A DNA stretch of 64,000 bases from Mycobacterium sp. OAS707 (GCF_014873705.1 NZ_JADBDS010000001.1:930001-994000); one strand, 5' to 3'. Shown: positions 19,011-28,438, counted from the first letter of the stretch. The notes: generated by a model from the sequence alone, not told the origin. Made by a program: numbers and translations.

Positions 19011-19940
19011 GTGCCGAAGGAACTGTCATCGGATGCTGTCCCGGTGAGCAAGGCTGTTCTCGCAGCCGGTGCGGTGCTGTGGCGGCACAACGGCGACCCG
19101 TCGGCGCCAGAAGTGGCGATCATCCACCGCCCCCGCTACGACGACTGGTCACTACCCAAGGGCAAGGTCGATCCCGGCGAGACCGAACCCGTGACGGCCG
19201 TGCGGGAAGTACACGAGGAAACCGGTTATGCGTCGATCCTCGGCAGGCGACTCGCCGCGGTCAGCTATCCCGTCGAGCAGGGCACCAAAAAGGTGCGGTA
19301 CTGGGCGGCGCGCAGAGTCGACGGGGAGTTCAGTCCGAACGCCGAAGTCGACGAACTCAAGTGGCTTCCCGTCGCCGAGGCATTGAAGCACCTGGAGTAT
19401 CCACACGATCGAAAAGTCTTGCGCCGCTTCGCAAAACAACCCGTCGACACCAAGACCGTGTTGATCGTGAGGCATGGGACTGCCGGCAGCAAGTCGCGGT
19501 ACAAGGGCGACGACAGGAAGCGACCACTGGACAAGCACGGCCGCGCACAGGCCGAGTCGTTGGTCGGTGTGCTGCTGTCGTTCGGCGCCGATACGCTCTA
19601 CGCCGCCGACCGCGTCCGGTGCCATCAGACGCTCGAACCGCTCGCCGAAGAACTCGGCGCCACGATCGCCGGCGAGCCCGCGTTGACCGAAGAGGCATAC
19701 GCTGACAATCGAAAAGCGGCCAGACACCGGATCCTCGAAATCGCGGCGGCCGGTGGGACGCCCGTCATCTGCACCCAGGGCAAGGTGATTCCCGATCTGA
19801 TCGCATGGTGGTGCGAGCGGGACGGAGTCCGCCCTGACAAGTCGCGCAATCGCAAAGGCAGCACGTGGGTGATGTCATTGACCGATGACCGCTTGATCGC
19901 CGCCGACCATATCGGCAGCCCGCTGGCCTCTAAGAAGTAG
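19011..19940 (+). CDS. mutT1: MutT1: Nudix hydrolase fused to a histidine-phosphatase domain
   Basis: 309 aa, GTG start with aggag just upstream. The N-terminal Nudix domain carries a full Nudix box ([18 protein letters not shown] within about residues 55-75) that cleaves 8-oxo-(d)GTP and diadenosine polyphosphates. The C-terminal half is a phosphoglycerate-mutase-like domain starting [18 protein letters not shown] with the RHG motif. This two-domain build is the mycobacterial MutT1 (Rv2985). Convergent with hupB. Confidence 0.94.
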   Translation: MPKELSSDAVPVSKAVLAAGAVLWRHNGDPSAPEVAIIHRPRYDDWSLPKGKVDPGETEPVTAVREVHEETGYASILGRRLAAVSYPVEQGTKKVRYWAARRVDGEFSPNAEVDELKWLPVAEALKHLEYPHDRKVLRRFAKQPVDTKTVLIVRHGTAGSKSRYKGDDRKRPLDKHGRAQAESLVGVLLSFGADTLYAADRVRCHQTLEPLAEELGATIAGEPALTEEAYADNRKAARHRILEIAAAGGTPVICTQGKVIPDLIAWWCERDGVRPDKSRNRKGSTWVMSLTDDRLIAADHIGSPLASKK

Positions 19941-19998
19941 TGCCCTGCTGAGTTAGAGCCAAAGTCCGCGACGTTCCGCTGAACTCACCACACACAGA

Positions 19999-20028
19999 CA
20001 CGCCGCGGGCCAGGTGACCCACGGCGTG
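19999..20028. terminator. Hairpin between convergent mutT1 and hupB
   Basis: CACGCCG-C-GGG, 8-nt loop, CCC-A-CGGCGTG: a 10-bp stem with one mismatch, between the two stop codons. It has no U-tract on either strand; a bidirectional terminator is inferred. Confidence 0.5.
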
Positions 20029-20042
20029 CCCGATGACGAAAT

Positions 20043-20663
20043 TTAGCGACGGCCGCGCTTGGCCGGAGCTTTCTTCGCTGCCTTCTTGACTGCGGCCTTC
20101 TTGACAGCCTTCTTGGCGGCGGTCCGCTTCACTGCCTTCTTCGCGGCAGTACGCTTCACGGCCTTCTTGGCTGCGGTCCGCTTCACTGCCTTCTTGACGG
20201 CAGTCCGCTTCACGGCCTTCTTGACTGCGGCCTTCTTGACGGCCTTCTTCGCGGCAGTACGCTTCACGGCCTTCTTGACTGCGGCCCGCTTCACTGCCTT
20301 CTTAACGGCCGCCCTCTTCACGGCCTTGCGGGCGCCGCCCGCGGTTGCGCCACGTTTCACTGCTGGTCCTTCCGCCGGGAGTTTTTGTGCGCCAGAGATA
20401 ACCGCTTTGAACTGAGCGCCGGGCCTGAAGGCCGGCACGGATGTTGGCTTGACTTTCACGGTCTCGCCGGTACGCGGGTTGCGCGCGACACGAGCGGCAC
20501 GACGGCGCTGTTCGAAAACACCGAAGCCGGTAATGGTGACGCTGTCACCCTTTTGAACCGCACGCACGATGGTGTCGACGACGTTCTCCACCGCATCAGT
20601 TGCCGACCGACGATCCGAGCCCAATTTCTCCGTGAGTACGTCGATGAGCTCCGCTTTGTTCAT
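20043..20663 (-). CDS. hupB: Histone-like DNA-binding protein HupB
   Basis: 206 aa from ATG 20663 ([20 protein letters not shown]); Shine-Dalgarno ggagg lies just upstream. Residues 1-90 are the HU fold, including the DNA-binding arm [20 protein letters not shown]. From about residue 105 the tail is entirely Lys/Ala/Arg/Thr/Val repeats (KKAVKRTA-like octads), ending [10 protein letters not shown]. This H1-like extension is typical of mycobacterial HupB, which compacts the nucleoid and is heavily acetylated and methylated. Divergent from nothing close; leuD lies upstream in the same direction. Confidence 0.97.
   Translation of the reverse strand: MNKAELIDVLTEKLGSDRRSATDAVENVVDTIVRAVQKGDSVTITGFGVFEQRRRAARVARNPRTGETVKVKPTSVPAFRPGAQFKAVISGAQKLPAEGPAVKRGATAGGARKAVKRAAVKKAVKRAAVKKAVKRTAAKKAVKKAAVKKAVKRTAVKKAVKRTAAKKAVKRTAAKKAVKRTAAKKAVKKAAVKKAAKKAPAKRGRR
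20060..20340 (-). repeat. Degenerate 24-bp repeat array encoding the HupB tail
   Basis: The coding sequence for the Lys-rich tail consists of about ten near-identical 24-bp units (codons for KKAVKRTA and variants), with adjacent units often almost identical at DNA level. Such arrays vary in copy number between species through recombination. Confidence 0.75.
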
Positions 20664-20683
20664 GCAAAACCTCCGAAACCAGT

Positions 20684-20739
20684 GGTCCTCTTTGGACCGA
20701 CTAGAGGACACGGTAAACCCAATGACCACTGATTTCCAA
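20684..20739 (-). promoter_or_regulatory. Candidate hupB promoter and 5'-leader hairpin
   Basis: On the minus strand TTGGAA (20734-20739) and TACCGT (20710-20715) are 18 bp apart, a good SigA-like promoter about 50 bp before the ATG. Downstream in the leader GGTCC-N5-GGACC (20684-20698) can form a small hairpin ahead of the ribosome-binding site. Confidence 0.5.
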
Positions 20740-20855
20740 GAGCCACGCGCAATTTCAAGCGAAACTAGCGAACTTTCTTGCCCCCCTTGGACTCCTGTCG
20801 AGGGCCCCGAGAAGCGGGTGAAAGGCGGCGATTTCGGCTCGCCGGAGCCATTGAG

Positions 20856-21449
20856 TCACGCGGGCAGAGTGCGCGGTTTCCAGTTCGGCCGACGCGCTTC
20901 GTAGGTCTCGATTTCATCGAGTTTCCGCAGCGTAAGACCTATATCGTCAAGACCCTCGAGCAATCGCCAGGCGGTGTAATCGTCAATCTTGAACGGCAGC
21001 ATGACCGTTCCCGCGACGATATTCCGATCTTGAAGGTTCACAGTGATTTCCACCCCCGGCTGCTCCTCAATGAGCTTCCACAGGAGTTCCACATCATCTT
21101 GCGCTACTTCGGCCGCCAACAGTCCCGCCTTGCCCGCGTTGCCGCGAAAAATATCGGCGAATCGCGATGAGATGACCACCCTGAAACCGAAGTCCATCAG
21201 CGCCCAGACCGCATGTTCGCGTGACGAGCCGGTGCCGAAATCGGGTCCGGCCACCAACACTGAGCCCTTGTCGAAAGGCGGCAGATTGAGCACGAAAGAC
21301 GGATCGTTACGCCAGGCCGCGAATAGGCCGTCCTCGAAACCTGTTCGGGTGACCCGCTTCAAATAGACGGCGGGGATGATTTGGTCGGTATCCACATTCG
21401 ACCGGCGCAGTGGAACGCCGATACCTTTGTGCGTGCGAAACGCTTGCAT
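20856..21449 (-). CDS. leuD: 3-isopropylmalate dehydratase, small subunit
   Basis: 197 aa. The swivel domain of the LeuCD isomerase, which converts 2- to 3-isopropylmalate in leucine synthesis. [20 protein letters not shown] and [20 protein letters not shown] are the family signatures (substrate loop SSREHA). It follows leuC with a 12-bp gap. Confidence 0.97.
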   Translation of the reverse strand: MQAFRTHKGIGVPLRRSNVDTDQIIPAVYLKRVTRTGFEDGLFAAWRNDPSFVLNLPPFDKGSVLVAGPDFGTGSSREHAVWALMDFGFRVVISSRFADIFRGNAGKAGLLAAEVAQDDVELLWKLIEEQPGVEITVNLQDRNIVAGTVMLPFKIDDYTAWRLLEGLDDIGLTLRKLDEIETYEARRPNWKPRTLPA

Positions 21450-21461
21450 GACGATCTCCTA

Positions 21462-22895
21462 TTACTGAGTCAGGTCGGCAGGGGACGACAGCTTGCCGCG
21501 CACCGCAGTGGCTGCAGCGACTGCAGGCGACACCAGATGGGTGCGACCACCCTTGCCTTGCCTGCCTTCGAAATTTCGGTTCGATGTCGACGCGCAACGT
21601 TCACCGGGCGACAGCTGGTCTGGATTCATTCCAAGACACATGGAGCAACCGGCTTGGCGCCATTCCGCGCCTGCCGCGGTGAAGATCTCCCCGAGCCCCT
21701 CTGATTCGGCCTGTGCGCGCACACGCATCGAACCCGGCACAATCAGCATCCGCACCCCGTCGGCCACCTTGCGTCCGCGCAGAACGTCGGCGACGACGCG
21801 CAGATCCTCGATCCTGCCGTTGGTGCACGACCCGACGAAAACTGCGTCCACCGCGATGTCGCGCATCGCCGTGCCGGGACGAAGATCCATGTACGCCAAC
21901 GCTTTTTCGGCCGATTGCCGTTCAGATTCGTCGAACATCAGCTCCGGGTCCGGGACCGAATCCGACAACGGAACACCCTGTCCTGGGTTGGTACCCCACG
22001 TGACGAAGGGGCTCAGCGTGGCCGCATCGAGATACACCTCGGTGTCGAATTCAGCGCCTTCGTCGGTGCGCAATGCCAGCCATGCGGCGACCGCTGCGTC
22101 CCATTCCGCACCCTTCGGTGCATGCGGGCGGCCGCGCAAGAATTCGAACGTGGTTTCGTCCGGTGCCACCATGCCGGCGCGCGCGCCGGCTTCGATGCTC
22201 ATGTTGCAGATCGTCATCCTGCCCTCCATCGAGAGCGATTCGATGGCGCTGCCGCGGTATTCGATGACGTGGCCCTGTCCCCCACCGGTGCCGATTTTCG
22301 CGATCACCGCGAGAATGATGTCCTTCGCGCTCACTCCGGGCGGCAGTTGGCCGTCCACATTGACGGCCATGGTCTTGAACGGCCGCAGTGCAAGGGTCTG
22401 TGTTGCGAACACGTGCTCGACCTCGGATGTGCCGATGCCCATCGCGAGTGCACCGAATGCGCCGTGCGTCGACGTGTGGCTGTCACCGCACACCACTGTC
22501 ATGCCGGGCTGCGTCAGTCCCAACTGCGGACCGATGATGTGCACGATTCCTTGTTCGGCGTCGCCCATCGGATGCAACCGGATGCCGAACTCTTCGCAAT
22601 TTCGACGCAGCGTCTCGACCTGTGTCCGCGATATCGGGTCGGCGATCGGTTTATCGATGTCGACCGTCGGCACATTGTGGTCTTCGGTGGCGATCGTCAG
22701 GTCGGGCCTGCGCACCGTGCGGCCGGCCAGCCGGAGCCCGTCGAAGGCCTGCGGGCTCGTCACCTCGTGAATGAGGTGCAGGTCGATGTAGATCAAGTCG
22801 GGCTCGCGGCCCGCGCCTTCGCCTGCTCCATGGGCGACGACGTGGTCCGCCCACACCTTTTCTGCCATCGTGCGCGGCGTGTCGACACTGGTCAT
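21462..22895 (-). CDS. leuC: 3-isopropylmalate dehydratase, large subunit
   Basis: 477 aa aconitase-like subunit. The [4Fe-4S] cysteines are visible in [14 protein letters not shown] and [14 protein letters not shown]. Other signatures are [17 protein letters not shown] and [20 protein letters not shown]. First gene of leuCD. The ATG lies 5 bp after a possible -10 element (GATAGT), so the transcript may be almost leaderless. Transcribed away from the IclR-type regulator at 22935. Confidence 0.97.
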   Translation of the reverse strand: MTSVDTPRTMAEKVWADHVVAHGAGEGAGREPDLIYIDLHLIHEVTSPQAFDGLRLAGRTVRRPDLTIATEDHNVPTVDIDKPIADPISRTQVETLRRNCEEFGIRLHPMGDAEQGIVHIIGPQLGLTQPGMTVVCGDSHTSTHGAFGALAMGIGTSEVEHVFATQTLALRPFKTMAVNVDGQLPPGVSAKDIILAVIAKIGTGGGQGHVIEYRGSAIESLSMEGRMTICNMSIEAGARAGMVAPDETTFEFLRGRPHAPKGAEWDAAVAAWLALRTDEGAEFDTEVYLDAATLSPFVTWGTNPGQGVPLSDSVPDPELMFDESERQSAEKALAYMDLRPGTAMRDIAVDAVFVGSCTNGRIEDLRVVADVLRGRKVADGVRMLIVPGSMRVRAQAESEGLGEIFTAAGAEWRQAGCSMCLGMNPDQLSPGERCASTSNRNFEGRQGKGGRTHLVSPAVAAATAVRGKLSSPADLTQ

Positions 22896-22904
22896 ACTTG
22901 ACTA

Positions 22905-22940
22905 TCTCACAATCTGGGACGTTAGTATCTCCTTGTGAGA
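22905..22940. promoter_or_regulatory. Inverted repeat between leuC and the divergent IclR regulator
   Basis: TCTCACAA (22905-22912) and TTGTGAGA (22933-22940) are perfect inverse copies 20 bp apart. They frame the 39-bp promoter gap; the right arm overlaps the first codons of the regulator gene. The plus strand also has TAGTAT (22923-22928) 6 bp before the GTG, so the regulator mRNA may be leaderless. Likely operator for leuCD and autoregulation. Confidence 0.6.
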
Positions 22941-23636
22941 CAGGATAGCGGCATCGGCGTGCTGGACAAAGCGGTGGGTGTGCTGCACGCGGTGGCTGAA
23001 TCGCCGTGCGGGCTGGCCGAGCTGGTCGAGCGCACGGGCCTGCCACGCGCGACCGCCCATCGGCTGGCCGCAGGCCTGGAGGTGCACCGACTGCTGAGTC
23101 GCAACGGCGACGGCCTCTGGCGGCTCGGCCCAGGGTTGACCGAATTGGCGGGACAGGTGAACGACCCACTGCTTGCCGCAGGCGCCGTCGTGCTGCCGCG
23201 GCTGCGGGAAATCACCGGCGAGAGCGTGCAGCTTTACCGCCGCGAGGGCACCGCCCGGATTTGTGTTGCCGCACTGGAACCGCCTGCGGGGCTTCGCGAT
23301 ACGGTTCCGGTGGGTGCCCGGCTGCCGATGACGGCCGGGTCGGGCGCCAAAGTACTACTGGCATACGCCGACGCGGCGACCCAGCAGGCGGTGCTGCCCG
23401 CAGCGATGTTCACCGATCGCGCTCTTGCCGAAGTTCGCAAGCGCGGGTGGGCGCAAAGCGCCGCCGAACGCGAACCAGGCGTTGCAAGCGTGTCGGCCCC
23501 TGTGCGCGATGGCCGCGGCACGGTGATCGCCGCAGTCTCGGTGTCCGGGCCGATCGACAGGATGGGACGCAGGCCCGGCGCCCGCTGGGCGGCCGACCTG
23601 TTGGCAGCCGCGGACGCGCTGACCCGCCGCCTTTGA
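22935..23636 (+). CDS. IclR-family regulator of leucine genes (LtbR/NdgR-like)
   Basis: 233 aa from GTG 22935. Winged helix at about residues 6-65 (SGIGVLDKAVGVLHAVAESP, then RTGLPRATAHRLAAGLEV). Effector domain with GTARICVAALEPPAGLRDTV and SAPVRDGRGTVIAAVSVSGP. Divergent IclR genes next to leuCD are conserved in actinobacteria; in Corynebacterium glutamicum the equivalent LtbR represses leuB and leuCD. M. tuberculosis Rv2989 is in the same place. The specific role is inferred from this context. Confidence 0.9.
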   Translation: MRQDSGIGVLDKAVGVLHAVAESPCGLAELVERTGLPRATAHRLAAGLEVHRLLSRNGDGLWRLGPGLTELAGQVNDPLLAAGAVVLPRLREITGESVQLYRREGTARICVAALEPPAGLRDTVPVGARLPMTAGSGAKVLLAYADAATQQAVLPAAMFTDRALAEVRKRGWAQSAAEREPGVASVSAPVRDGRGTVIAAVSVSGPIDRMGRRPGARWAADLLAAADALTRRL

Positions 23637-23752
23637 ATTGAATTCAACTGGCGCCGATCGCCAAAATCGGCCCTCTACCCGGCCATTTACGGTAGCGTCA
23701 GCTACGCGGACCACAACGGCGATGGCCCACTCGCCGGGTTGGAGGCGGGGCG

Positions 23753-25543
23753 ATGACCGTATGCAATCGCAAAACTCTTCGCGCCCTCGGCATCCGTCTG
23801 CTGATCGCCGCGATGTCCGCCGCGGTCGTTGCCGTTGCCGCCCAACAAGTCCCGCCAAAATCTGTGGCGCGCAATGTCGTTGAGACGGCAAGCATTGTTG
23901 AGGAACCGAGCGTTGTCGGCATCGCAGACTCGAACCTGTACAACCAGTCACAGGCCGACATCGACCGAACCCTCGACACCCTTCAAGCGATGGGCGTGCA
24001 AAACGTTCGAATCGTCATCCCGTGGGCAGGCGTGCAACCGCTCAACTTGCCGTTCTACAACTGGGCCAACGTCGATCGAATGGTCAATGCGGCGTCCGCG
24101 CGCAACATGGGTGTGTTGGCCGTCCTCAATTCCACGCCGGCATGGGCCAGCAACAGATATTTGAGCGGGCATCCCGACCCCAACGATTTCGCGGAATTCG
24201 CAGGCTTGGTCGCTGACCGGTACCAAGGCGACATCGCGGCTTACGAGGTCTGGAACGAACCGAACGCGATCACGTTTTGGAACCCCGTCGATCCGGTGGC
24301 CTACACCGAACTGCTGAAAGCGGGCTACACCGCGATCAAGGCGGAGGATCCCAACGCGGTAGTCGTCGGTGGCGTGGTTGCGTCGCTTTTCACCGCAGGC
24401 AACGTCACGATCAACCCGCAGGATTTCATCGCCGCGATGTATGACGCAGGCGCCAAGGGCTACTTCGATGCGATCTCATTCCATCCGTATCACTTCTCGT
24501 TGGAGTTCTCCGAGGGCAACAACCATCCGCTGTCGGCCGAGCAGCAGGTCGAAGAGATGCGGCAGGTCATGCTCGAGCACGGTGACGGTGCCTTGAAGAT
24601 CTGGGCGACCGAATACGGCATGCCGACCTCTGCGCTTTCGACCGGTGAGGTCGTGACCGAAGAACAGCAGGCGGCGTTCATCGAGGATTTTCTGCACGCC
24701 TGGCAGAACGTGGACGGCGCGGGTCCTGCCTTCATCTATACCTTCCGCGATTCGTTCAGCGGCGATCCGGACATTCAGAAGAACTTCGGCATCTTCTATA
24801 CCGACTGGACGCCGAAGCTCGCCGCTCAAGTCATCGCGCAGTTCGCCGGAGGTCAGCTCCCGGAGCGCCCGGACCGCCCGCTCATTGACGCGGCGTTGGC
24901 GATCACGCGTGCGATCGTCAACGCGGCGTCTCGCGTGATCCACGCGGGCGCCCAATTGTTCGCCGCCGCAGTCGATGCGACGGTCAAGGTGATCGCCGGA
25001 TTGGTCGATCTGGGTGTCCGCGTGGTCAAGGGCTTGGCCACCGCGACGGTTGCAGTGATTTCCGGTGTGGTCGACGCGATCGGCCGTGTCATCGACTCAA
25101 TAGGCGATCGCGTCAGACCCGACGACGCCGTGTCCCCCGCCACGACAGCGCTGCACGTCCCCACCGCTATGACCGCGGATACGGCCAAAGTATCCGTCAC
25201 CACGCAGCGCCATGCGTCTTCGGCAGCCAAGCCGGATTCGAGTACGAACATCGCCGATACCAAACCGGCAGCGGTAGAAGGAGATAACGACTCCGGCACC
25301 CCCAAAGCCGAAGTCACCGCCAAAACCGATGCCAATGCCAATGCCGACACAACCGACACTGCTGGCTCGAAGCCCGATCGCGATGCTGTCGACAAGCCGG
25401 CCGACAACCTAGCGGCTGCACCGAAGGAGGACCCGACGCCGAAGAAGGGTGCGGAGTCATCCGCCAACGCGAACGACGACGTGACGAAGCCGAACGATCG
25501 GGACGCCGAGCAGGGCACCAAAGATCCGATAAAGCAGCCCTGA
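23753..25543 (+). CDS. Secreted glycoside hydrolase (clan-A, GH39/PslG-like) with long disordered tail
   Basis: 596 aa, Shine-Dalgarno ggagg about 10 bp upstream. A signal or anchor segment lies at 12-30. The catalytic TIM barrel (about 55-350) starts VVGIADSNLYNQSQADIDRT. The clan-A acid/base is Glu169 in YEVWNEPNAITF and the nucleophile Glu287 in IWATEYGMP. Residues ~370-455 are Ala/Val-rich amphipathic helices. The last ~130 residues are low-complexity Lys/Asp/Ala/Thr sequence, likely a disordered wall-spanning tail. Substrate unknown; polysaccharide cleavage at the cell surface is inferred. The DUF1800 and DUF1501 genes follow in the same direction. Confidence 0.82.
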   Translation: MTVCNRKTLRALGIRLLIAAMSAAVVAVAAQQVPPKSVARNVVETASIVEEPSVVGIADSNLYNQSQADIDRTLDTLQAMGVQNVRIVIPWAGVQPLNLPFYNWANVDRMVNAASARNMGVLAVLNSTPAWASNRYLSGHPDPNDFAEFAGLVADRYQGDIAAYEVWNEPNAITFWNPVDPVAYTELLKAGYTAIKAEDPNAVVVGGVVASLFTAGNVTINPQDFIAAMYDAGAKGYFDAISFHPYHFSLEFSEGNNHPLSAEQQVEEMRQVMLEHGDGALKIWATEYGMPTSALSTGEVVTEEQQAAFIEDFLHAWQNVDGAGPAFIYTFRDSFSGDPDIQKNFGIFYTDWTPKLAAQVIAQFAGGQLPERPDRPLIDAALAITRAIVNAASRVIHAGAQLFAAAVDATVKVIAGLVDLGVRVVKGLATATVAVISGVVDAIGRVIDSIGDRVRPDDAVSPATTALHVPTAMTADTAKVSVTTQRHASSAAKPDSSTNIADTKPAAVEGDNDSGTPKAEVTAKTDANANADTTDTAGSKPDRDAVDKPADNLAAAPKEDPTPKKGAESSANANDDVTKPNDRDAEQGTKDPIKQP

Positions 25544-25560
25544 ACCCGGCTCTCAGCGGA

Positions 25561-25588
25561 GACACAGCGACAGCTGTTCGGCTGTGTC
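25561..25588 (+). terminator. Hairpin after the glycoside hydrolase gene
   Basis: GACACAGC, 12-nt loop, GCTGTGTC: a perfect 8-bp stem 18 bp after the stop codon, without a U-run. Possible transcript end separating this gene from DUF1800, or a 3' stabilising structure. Confidence 0.4.
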
Positions 25589-25678
25589 GACTCGCGGGAG
25601 GGCCTATCGTTTTCCGCTAAGCCAGGCGATACTTCAGCTTGGGGGCACGCACCACAGATCTGATGGGGGTCAGAATCT

Positions 25679-26995
25679 TTGTCGTCGCAATCATCTCGGT
25701 GGATTGCCACCGCACGCCTGCTGCGGCGTGCCGGCTTCGGCGCGACCGGGCCGCAGATCGACGCGGTTGCGAATCAGGATTGGTCGATCTACCTCGACCA
25801 GGCGTTGGGCCTCGATCCCGATGCCGACCCAGGAGCAGTGGCCACACCGCGTCCGATGCCCGTCACCCCTGACATGCCCGACGACAACGCGGGCGACGCC
25901 GCGTTCAACGAGTTCAGCAGCACCCTGTCGGATCAAATGACCGAGTTGACGTCGTGGTGGGTGCGGCGGATGGCCGCGGTGAACGAACCGGTACACGAGA
26001 AGCTCACCCTGGTGTGGCACAACCACTTCGCGACCTCGGCGCAGAAGGTGCCTGCCGCCGAATGGATGGGACACCAGAACCAGAAGCTGCGCACGCTCAA
26101 ACTCGGCGATTTCCGCACGCTGGCCTACGCAATGCTGACCGACGCGGCAATGCTGTTCTGGCTGGACGGCGTTCGAAACAGCGCAGGCGCGGCCAACGAG
26201 AACCTGTCGCGTGAGTTCATGGAGCTCTTCACCCTCGGACACGGAAACGGTTACACAGAACGCGATGTCAAGGAAGGCGCCCGCGCACTAACCGGCTGGT
26301 TCATCGGTCCCGGCGGCAAGGCCGACATCTCACCCACCCATCACGACAGCACGCCGAAGACAGTCATGGGTGTGGCAGGCGATCTCGACGAAGCCAATTT
26401 CTGCGACATCGTTCTCGGCCACCCGAAGTCAGCGCAGTTCGTCGCCACCAAACTGTGGCGAATGCTCGCCTCCGACACCGATCCGTCCACGGCGACGCTC
26501 GACCGCCTCGTGTCGGCCTATGGCCAAGGGCGCGATCTCAAAGCTTTGACGAAGGCGATCCTGCTCGACCCCGAATTCTCCGACCGCGCAGGCACCGTGG
26601 TGAACACCCCGATCGAATGGCTGATCGGCGTCATCCGTTCGCTCAAGGCGCCCATCGATGATCCCGATCTGCTAGACGCCATCGTCGTCGCGCTGACGGT
26701 GATGGGTCAGCGGCCCTTCTATCCGCCGAACGTCGGTGGTTGGCCCAGCGGCCAGGCGTGGCTGTCGACCAGCAGTATCTCGGCGCGGGCGTGGGCCGCC
26801 GACAAGTTCACCAAATCCGGTGACCTGTCTGTCGTTGAGCAATCCGCTCAGGGTGACCGCGTCGACGCCGTGGGGTATCTGCTCGGGATCGGCGCGTGGA
26901 CCGATCGGACTGCGGCCGCACTCAAGCCTCTTGTCAACGATCCGCAGCAGTTGGTAGCCGCCGCGGTCAACACACCCGAATACCTGACGTCGTAA
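25679..26995 (+). CDS. DUF1800 family protein
   Basis: 438 aa. TTG start with gatggggg 10 bp upstream; no ATG/GTG fits better. The DUF1800 hallmarks are LLRRAGFGATGPQIDAV at the N-terminus, LTLVWHNHFATSAQKV, NENLSREFMELFTLG, and PPNVGGWPSGQAWLST near the end. DUF1800 genes are nearly always followed by DUF1501, as here (9-bp gap). Their biochemical role is unknown; in other phyla they accompany secreted polysaccharide-active systems. No obvious signal peptide from this start. Confidence 0.85.
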   Translation: MSSQSSRWIATARLLRRAGFGATGPQIDAVANQDWSIYLDQALGLDPDADPGAVATPRPMPVTPDMPDDNAGDAAFNEFSSTLSDQMTELTSWWVRRMAAVNEPVHEKLTLVWHNHFATSAQKVPAAEWMGHQNQKLRTLKLGDFRTLAYAMLTDAAMLFWLDGVRNSAGAANENLSREFMELFTLGHGNGYTERDVKEGARALTGWFIGPGGKADISPTHHDSTPKTVMGVAGDLDEANFCDIVLGHPKSAQFVATKLWRMLASDTDPSTATLDRLVSAYGQGRDLKALTKAILLDPEFSDRAGTVVNTPIEWLIGVIRSLKAPIDDPDLLDAIVVALTVMGQRPFYPPNVGGWPSGQAWLSTSSISARAWAADKFTKSGDLSVVEQSAQGDRVDAVGYLLGIGAWTDRTAAALKPLVNDPQQLVAAAVNTPEYLTS

Positions 26996-27004
26996 CGAGA
27001 TTCG

Positions 27005-28222
27005 ATGGCCGAGTTCAACCGCAGGAAGTTTCTGATCGCCAGCGCCGGAGCAGGCGCGGTGGGAGTGTTGGGCGGGGTGGGTGCGCTGACTCTTCCGGAC
27101 CTGCTGCACCGCACTCAAAATCAGCCCCCGCTCGCGGCCGACAGCGGCATCCTCGTGATCGTCACACTGTACGGCGGCAACGACGGACTGAGCACGTTGA
27201 TTCCCTACGCAGACAATGCCTATCACGACGCAAGACCCGAACTGTCTTATGCGCCCGGCGAAGTCCTGCACCTAGACGGTCAACTGGGTCTGAATCCGGC
27301 GCTACCAGGGCTGAATTCGTTATGGTCGGAAAACCAGCTCGCGATCGTGCGAGGCGTGGGATATCCGAAACAGGACCGCAGCCATTTCCGGTCGATGGAC
27401 ATCTGGCAGACAGCGTCTGTCGACGAGCCCGTGAAGACGGGGTGGATCGGCCGCTGGCTGGATGCGACAGGCGACGATCCCCTGCGCGCGGTCAATGTCG
27501 GAGCCGTGCTGGCGCCGTTGGGAATTGGGCAAAAGCACGTGTCGGCAGCCCTCTCCAACTGGGTCCCGCCAGTGCCCGACGACATCGCCAAAACGCTGGA
27601 GGCGCTGAGCAAGGACGACCCGAGGGACACCGCGGCGATGGCCGCAGTGTGCGAGGCGTACCGGGCCAACAGCAAGACGACACCCGAGTTCGCACGGGTC
27701 GTCAAGGGCGCGACCCCTGGTGCCGAAACGACGGGCAGCGGTAACGCACAGACATTGGCGGCCGACCTCGATCTGGTGGCCACCTGCATCAAGGCCGGGG
27801 TGCCGTCGCGGGTGTACATGGTTTCCCTTGGCGATTTCGACACCCATGCCGACGAGCGTGCCGCACACCAGTCACTGCTGAAGGTTCTCGACGACGGCCT
27901 GACCACCTTCCTGCAGCACATGAGAAGCAGCAGCTTCGGCAACAACGTGGTCGTCATGGCCTACTCGGAGTTCGGGCGGCGGGTAGCGGCCAATGCGTCT
28001 GCGGGCACCGACCACGGCACGTCGGGACCGGTCTTCATCGCAGGCGTACACGTCAAGGGTGGCTTCTACGGCGACGAGCCCAGCCTGACCGACCTCGACG
28101 ACGGGGACCTGAAGACGACGACCGACTTCCGCGACATCTACCACGAGCTGCTGCACAAGACGCTGCGCGCAGATCCGGAGCGGGTGGTCGGTTCTGGCAG
28201 AAAAGACATCGGATTCCTGTGA
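27005..28222 (+). CDS. Tat-exported DUF1501 protein (sulfatase-like fold)
   Basis: 405 aa. Twin-arginine signal FNRRKFLIASAGAGAVGVLG at residues 4-23. The core has VIVTLYGGNDGLSTLIPYAD, YPKQDRSHFRSMDIWQTA, VSLGDFDTHADERAAHQSLL and SEFGRRVAANASAGTDHGTS, the DUF1501 pattern related to the alkaline-phosphatase superfamily with putative metal-binding Asp/His residues. Partner of the preceding DUF1800 gene. Activity unknown. Confidence 0.88.
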   Translation: MAEFNRRKFLIASAGAGAVGVLGGVGALTLPDLLHRTQNQPPLAADSGILVIVTLYGGNDGLSTLIPYADNAYHDARPELSYAPGEVLHLDGQLGLNPALPGLNSLWSENQLAIVRGVGYPKQDRSHFRSMDIWQTASVDEPVKTGWIGRWLDATGDDPLRAVNVGAVLAPLGIGQKHVSAALSNWVPPVPDDIAKTLEALSKDDPRDTAAMAAVCEAYRANSKTTPEFARVVKGATPGAETTGSGNAQTLAADLDLVATCIKAGVPSRVYMVSLGDFDTHADERAAHQSLLKVLDDGLTTFLQHMRSSSFGNNVVVMAYSEFGRRVAANASAGTDHGTSGPVFIAGVHVKGGFYGDEPSLTDLDDGDLKTTTDFRDIYHELLHKTLRADPERVVGSGRKDIGFL

Positions 28223-28236
28223 AGAATCCGATTTTG

Positions 28237-28309
28237 TAGCCCCGATGGGATTCGAACCCACGCTACCGCCGTGAGAGGGCGGCGTCCTAGGCCGCTAGAC
28301 GACGGGGCC
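28237..28309 (-). tRNA. tRNA-Glu (anticodon CTC)
   Basis: 73 nt. Acceptor GGCCCCG/CGGGGCT, anticodon arm CCGCC-CTCTCAC-GGCGG with CTC at 28273-28275 on the minus strand, T-loop TTCGAAT, discriminator A, no encoded CCA. The first acceptor pair reads G1:U72 rather than a Watson-Crick pair. Directly followed upstream by tRNA-Gln, the pair lying downstream of gltX in the same orientation. Confidence 0.93.
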
Positions 28310-28366
28310 AGAACCGGATTGCCAGCATAACGCACGGGGTTACGCGGACCTAATCCGTTACAGACG

Positions 28367-28438
28367 CTGGGGTACCAGGACTCGAACCTAGAATGGCTGA
28401 ACCAGAATCAGCTGTGTTGCCAATTACACCATACCCCA
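28367..28438 (-). tRNA. tRNA-Gln (anticodon CTG)
   Basis: 72 nt. Acceptor TGGGGTA/TACCCCA, anticodon arm GCTGA-TTCTGGT-TCAGC with CTG at 28403-28405 on the minus strand, T-loop TTCGAGT, discriminator G. The U1:A72 first pair is the usual tRNA-Gln identity feature. In mycobacteria it is charged by GltX and converted by GatCAB; both are encoded in this window. Confidence 0.94.

Noticed and set aside
20060-20340. Regular 24-bp repeats as a possible CRISPR array
   Set aside because: They are in frame and encode the HupB Lys/Ala tail; no spacers.
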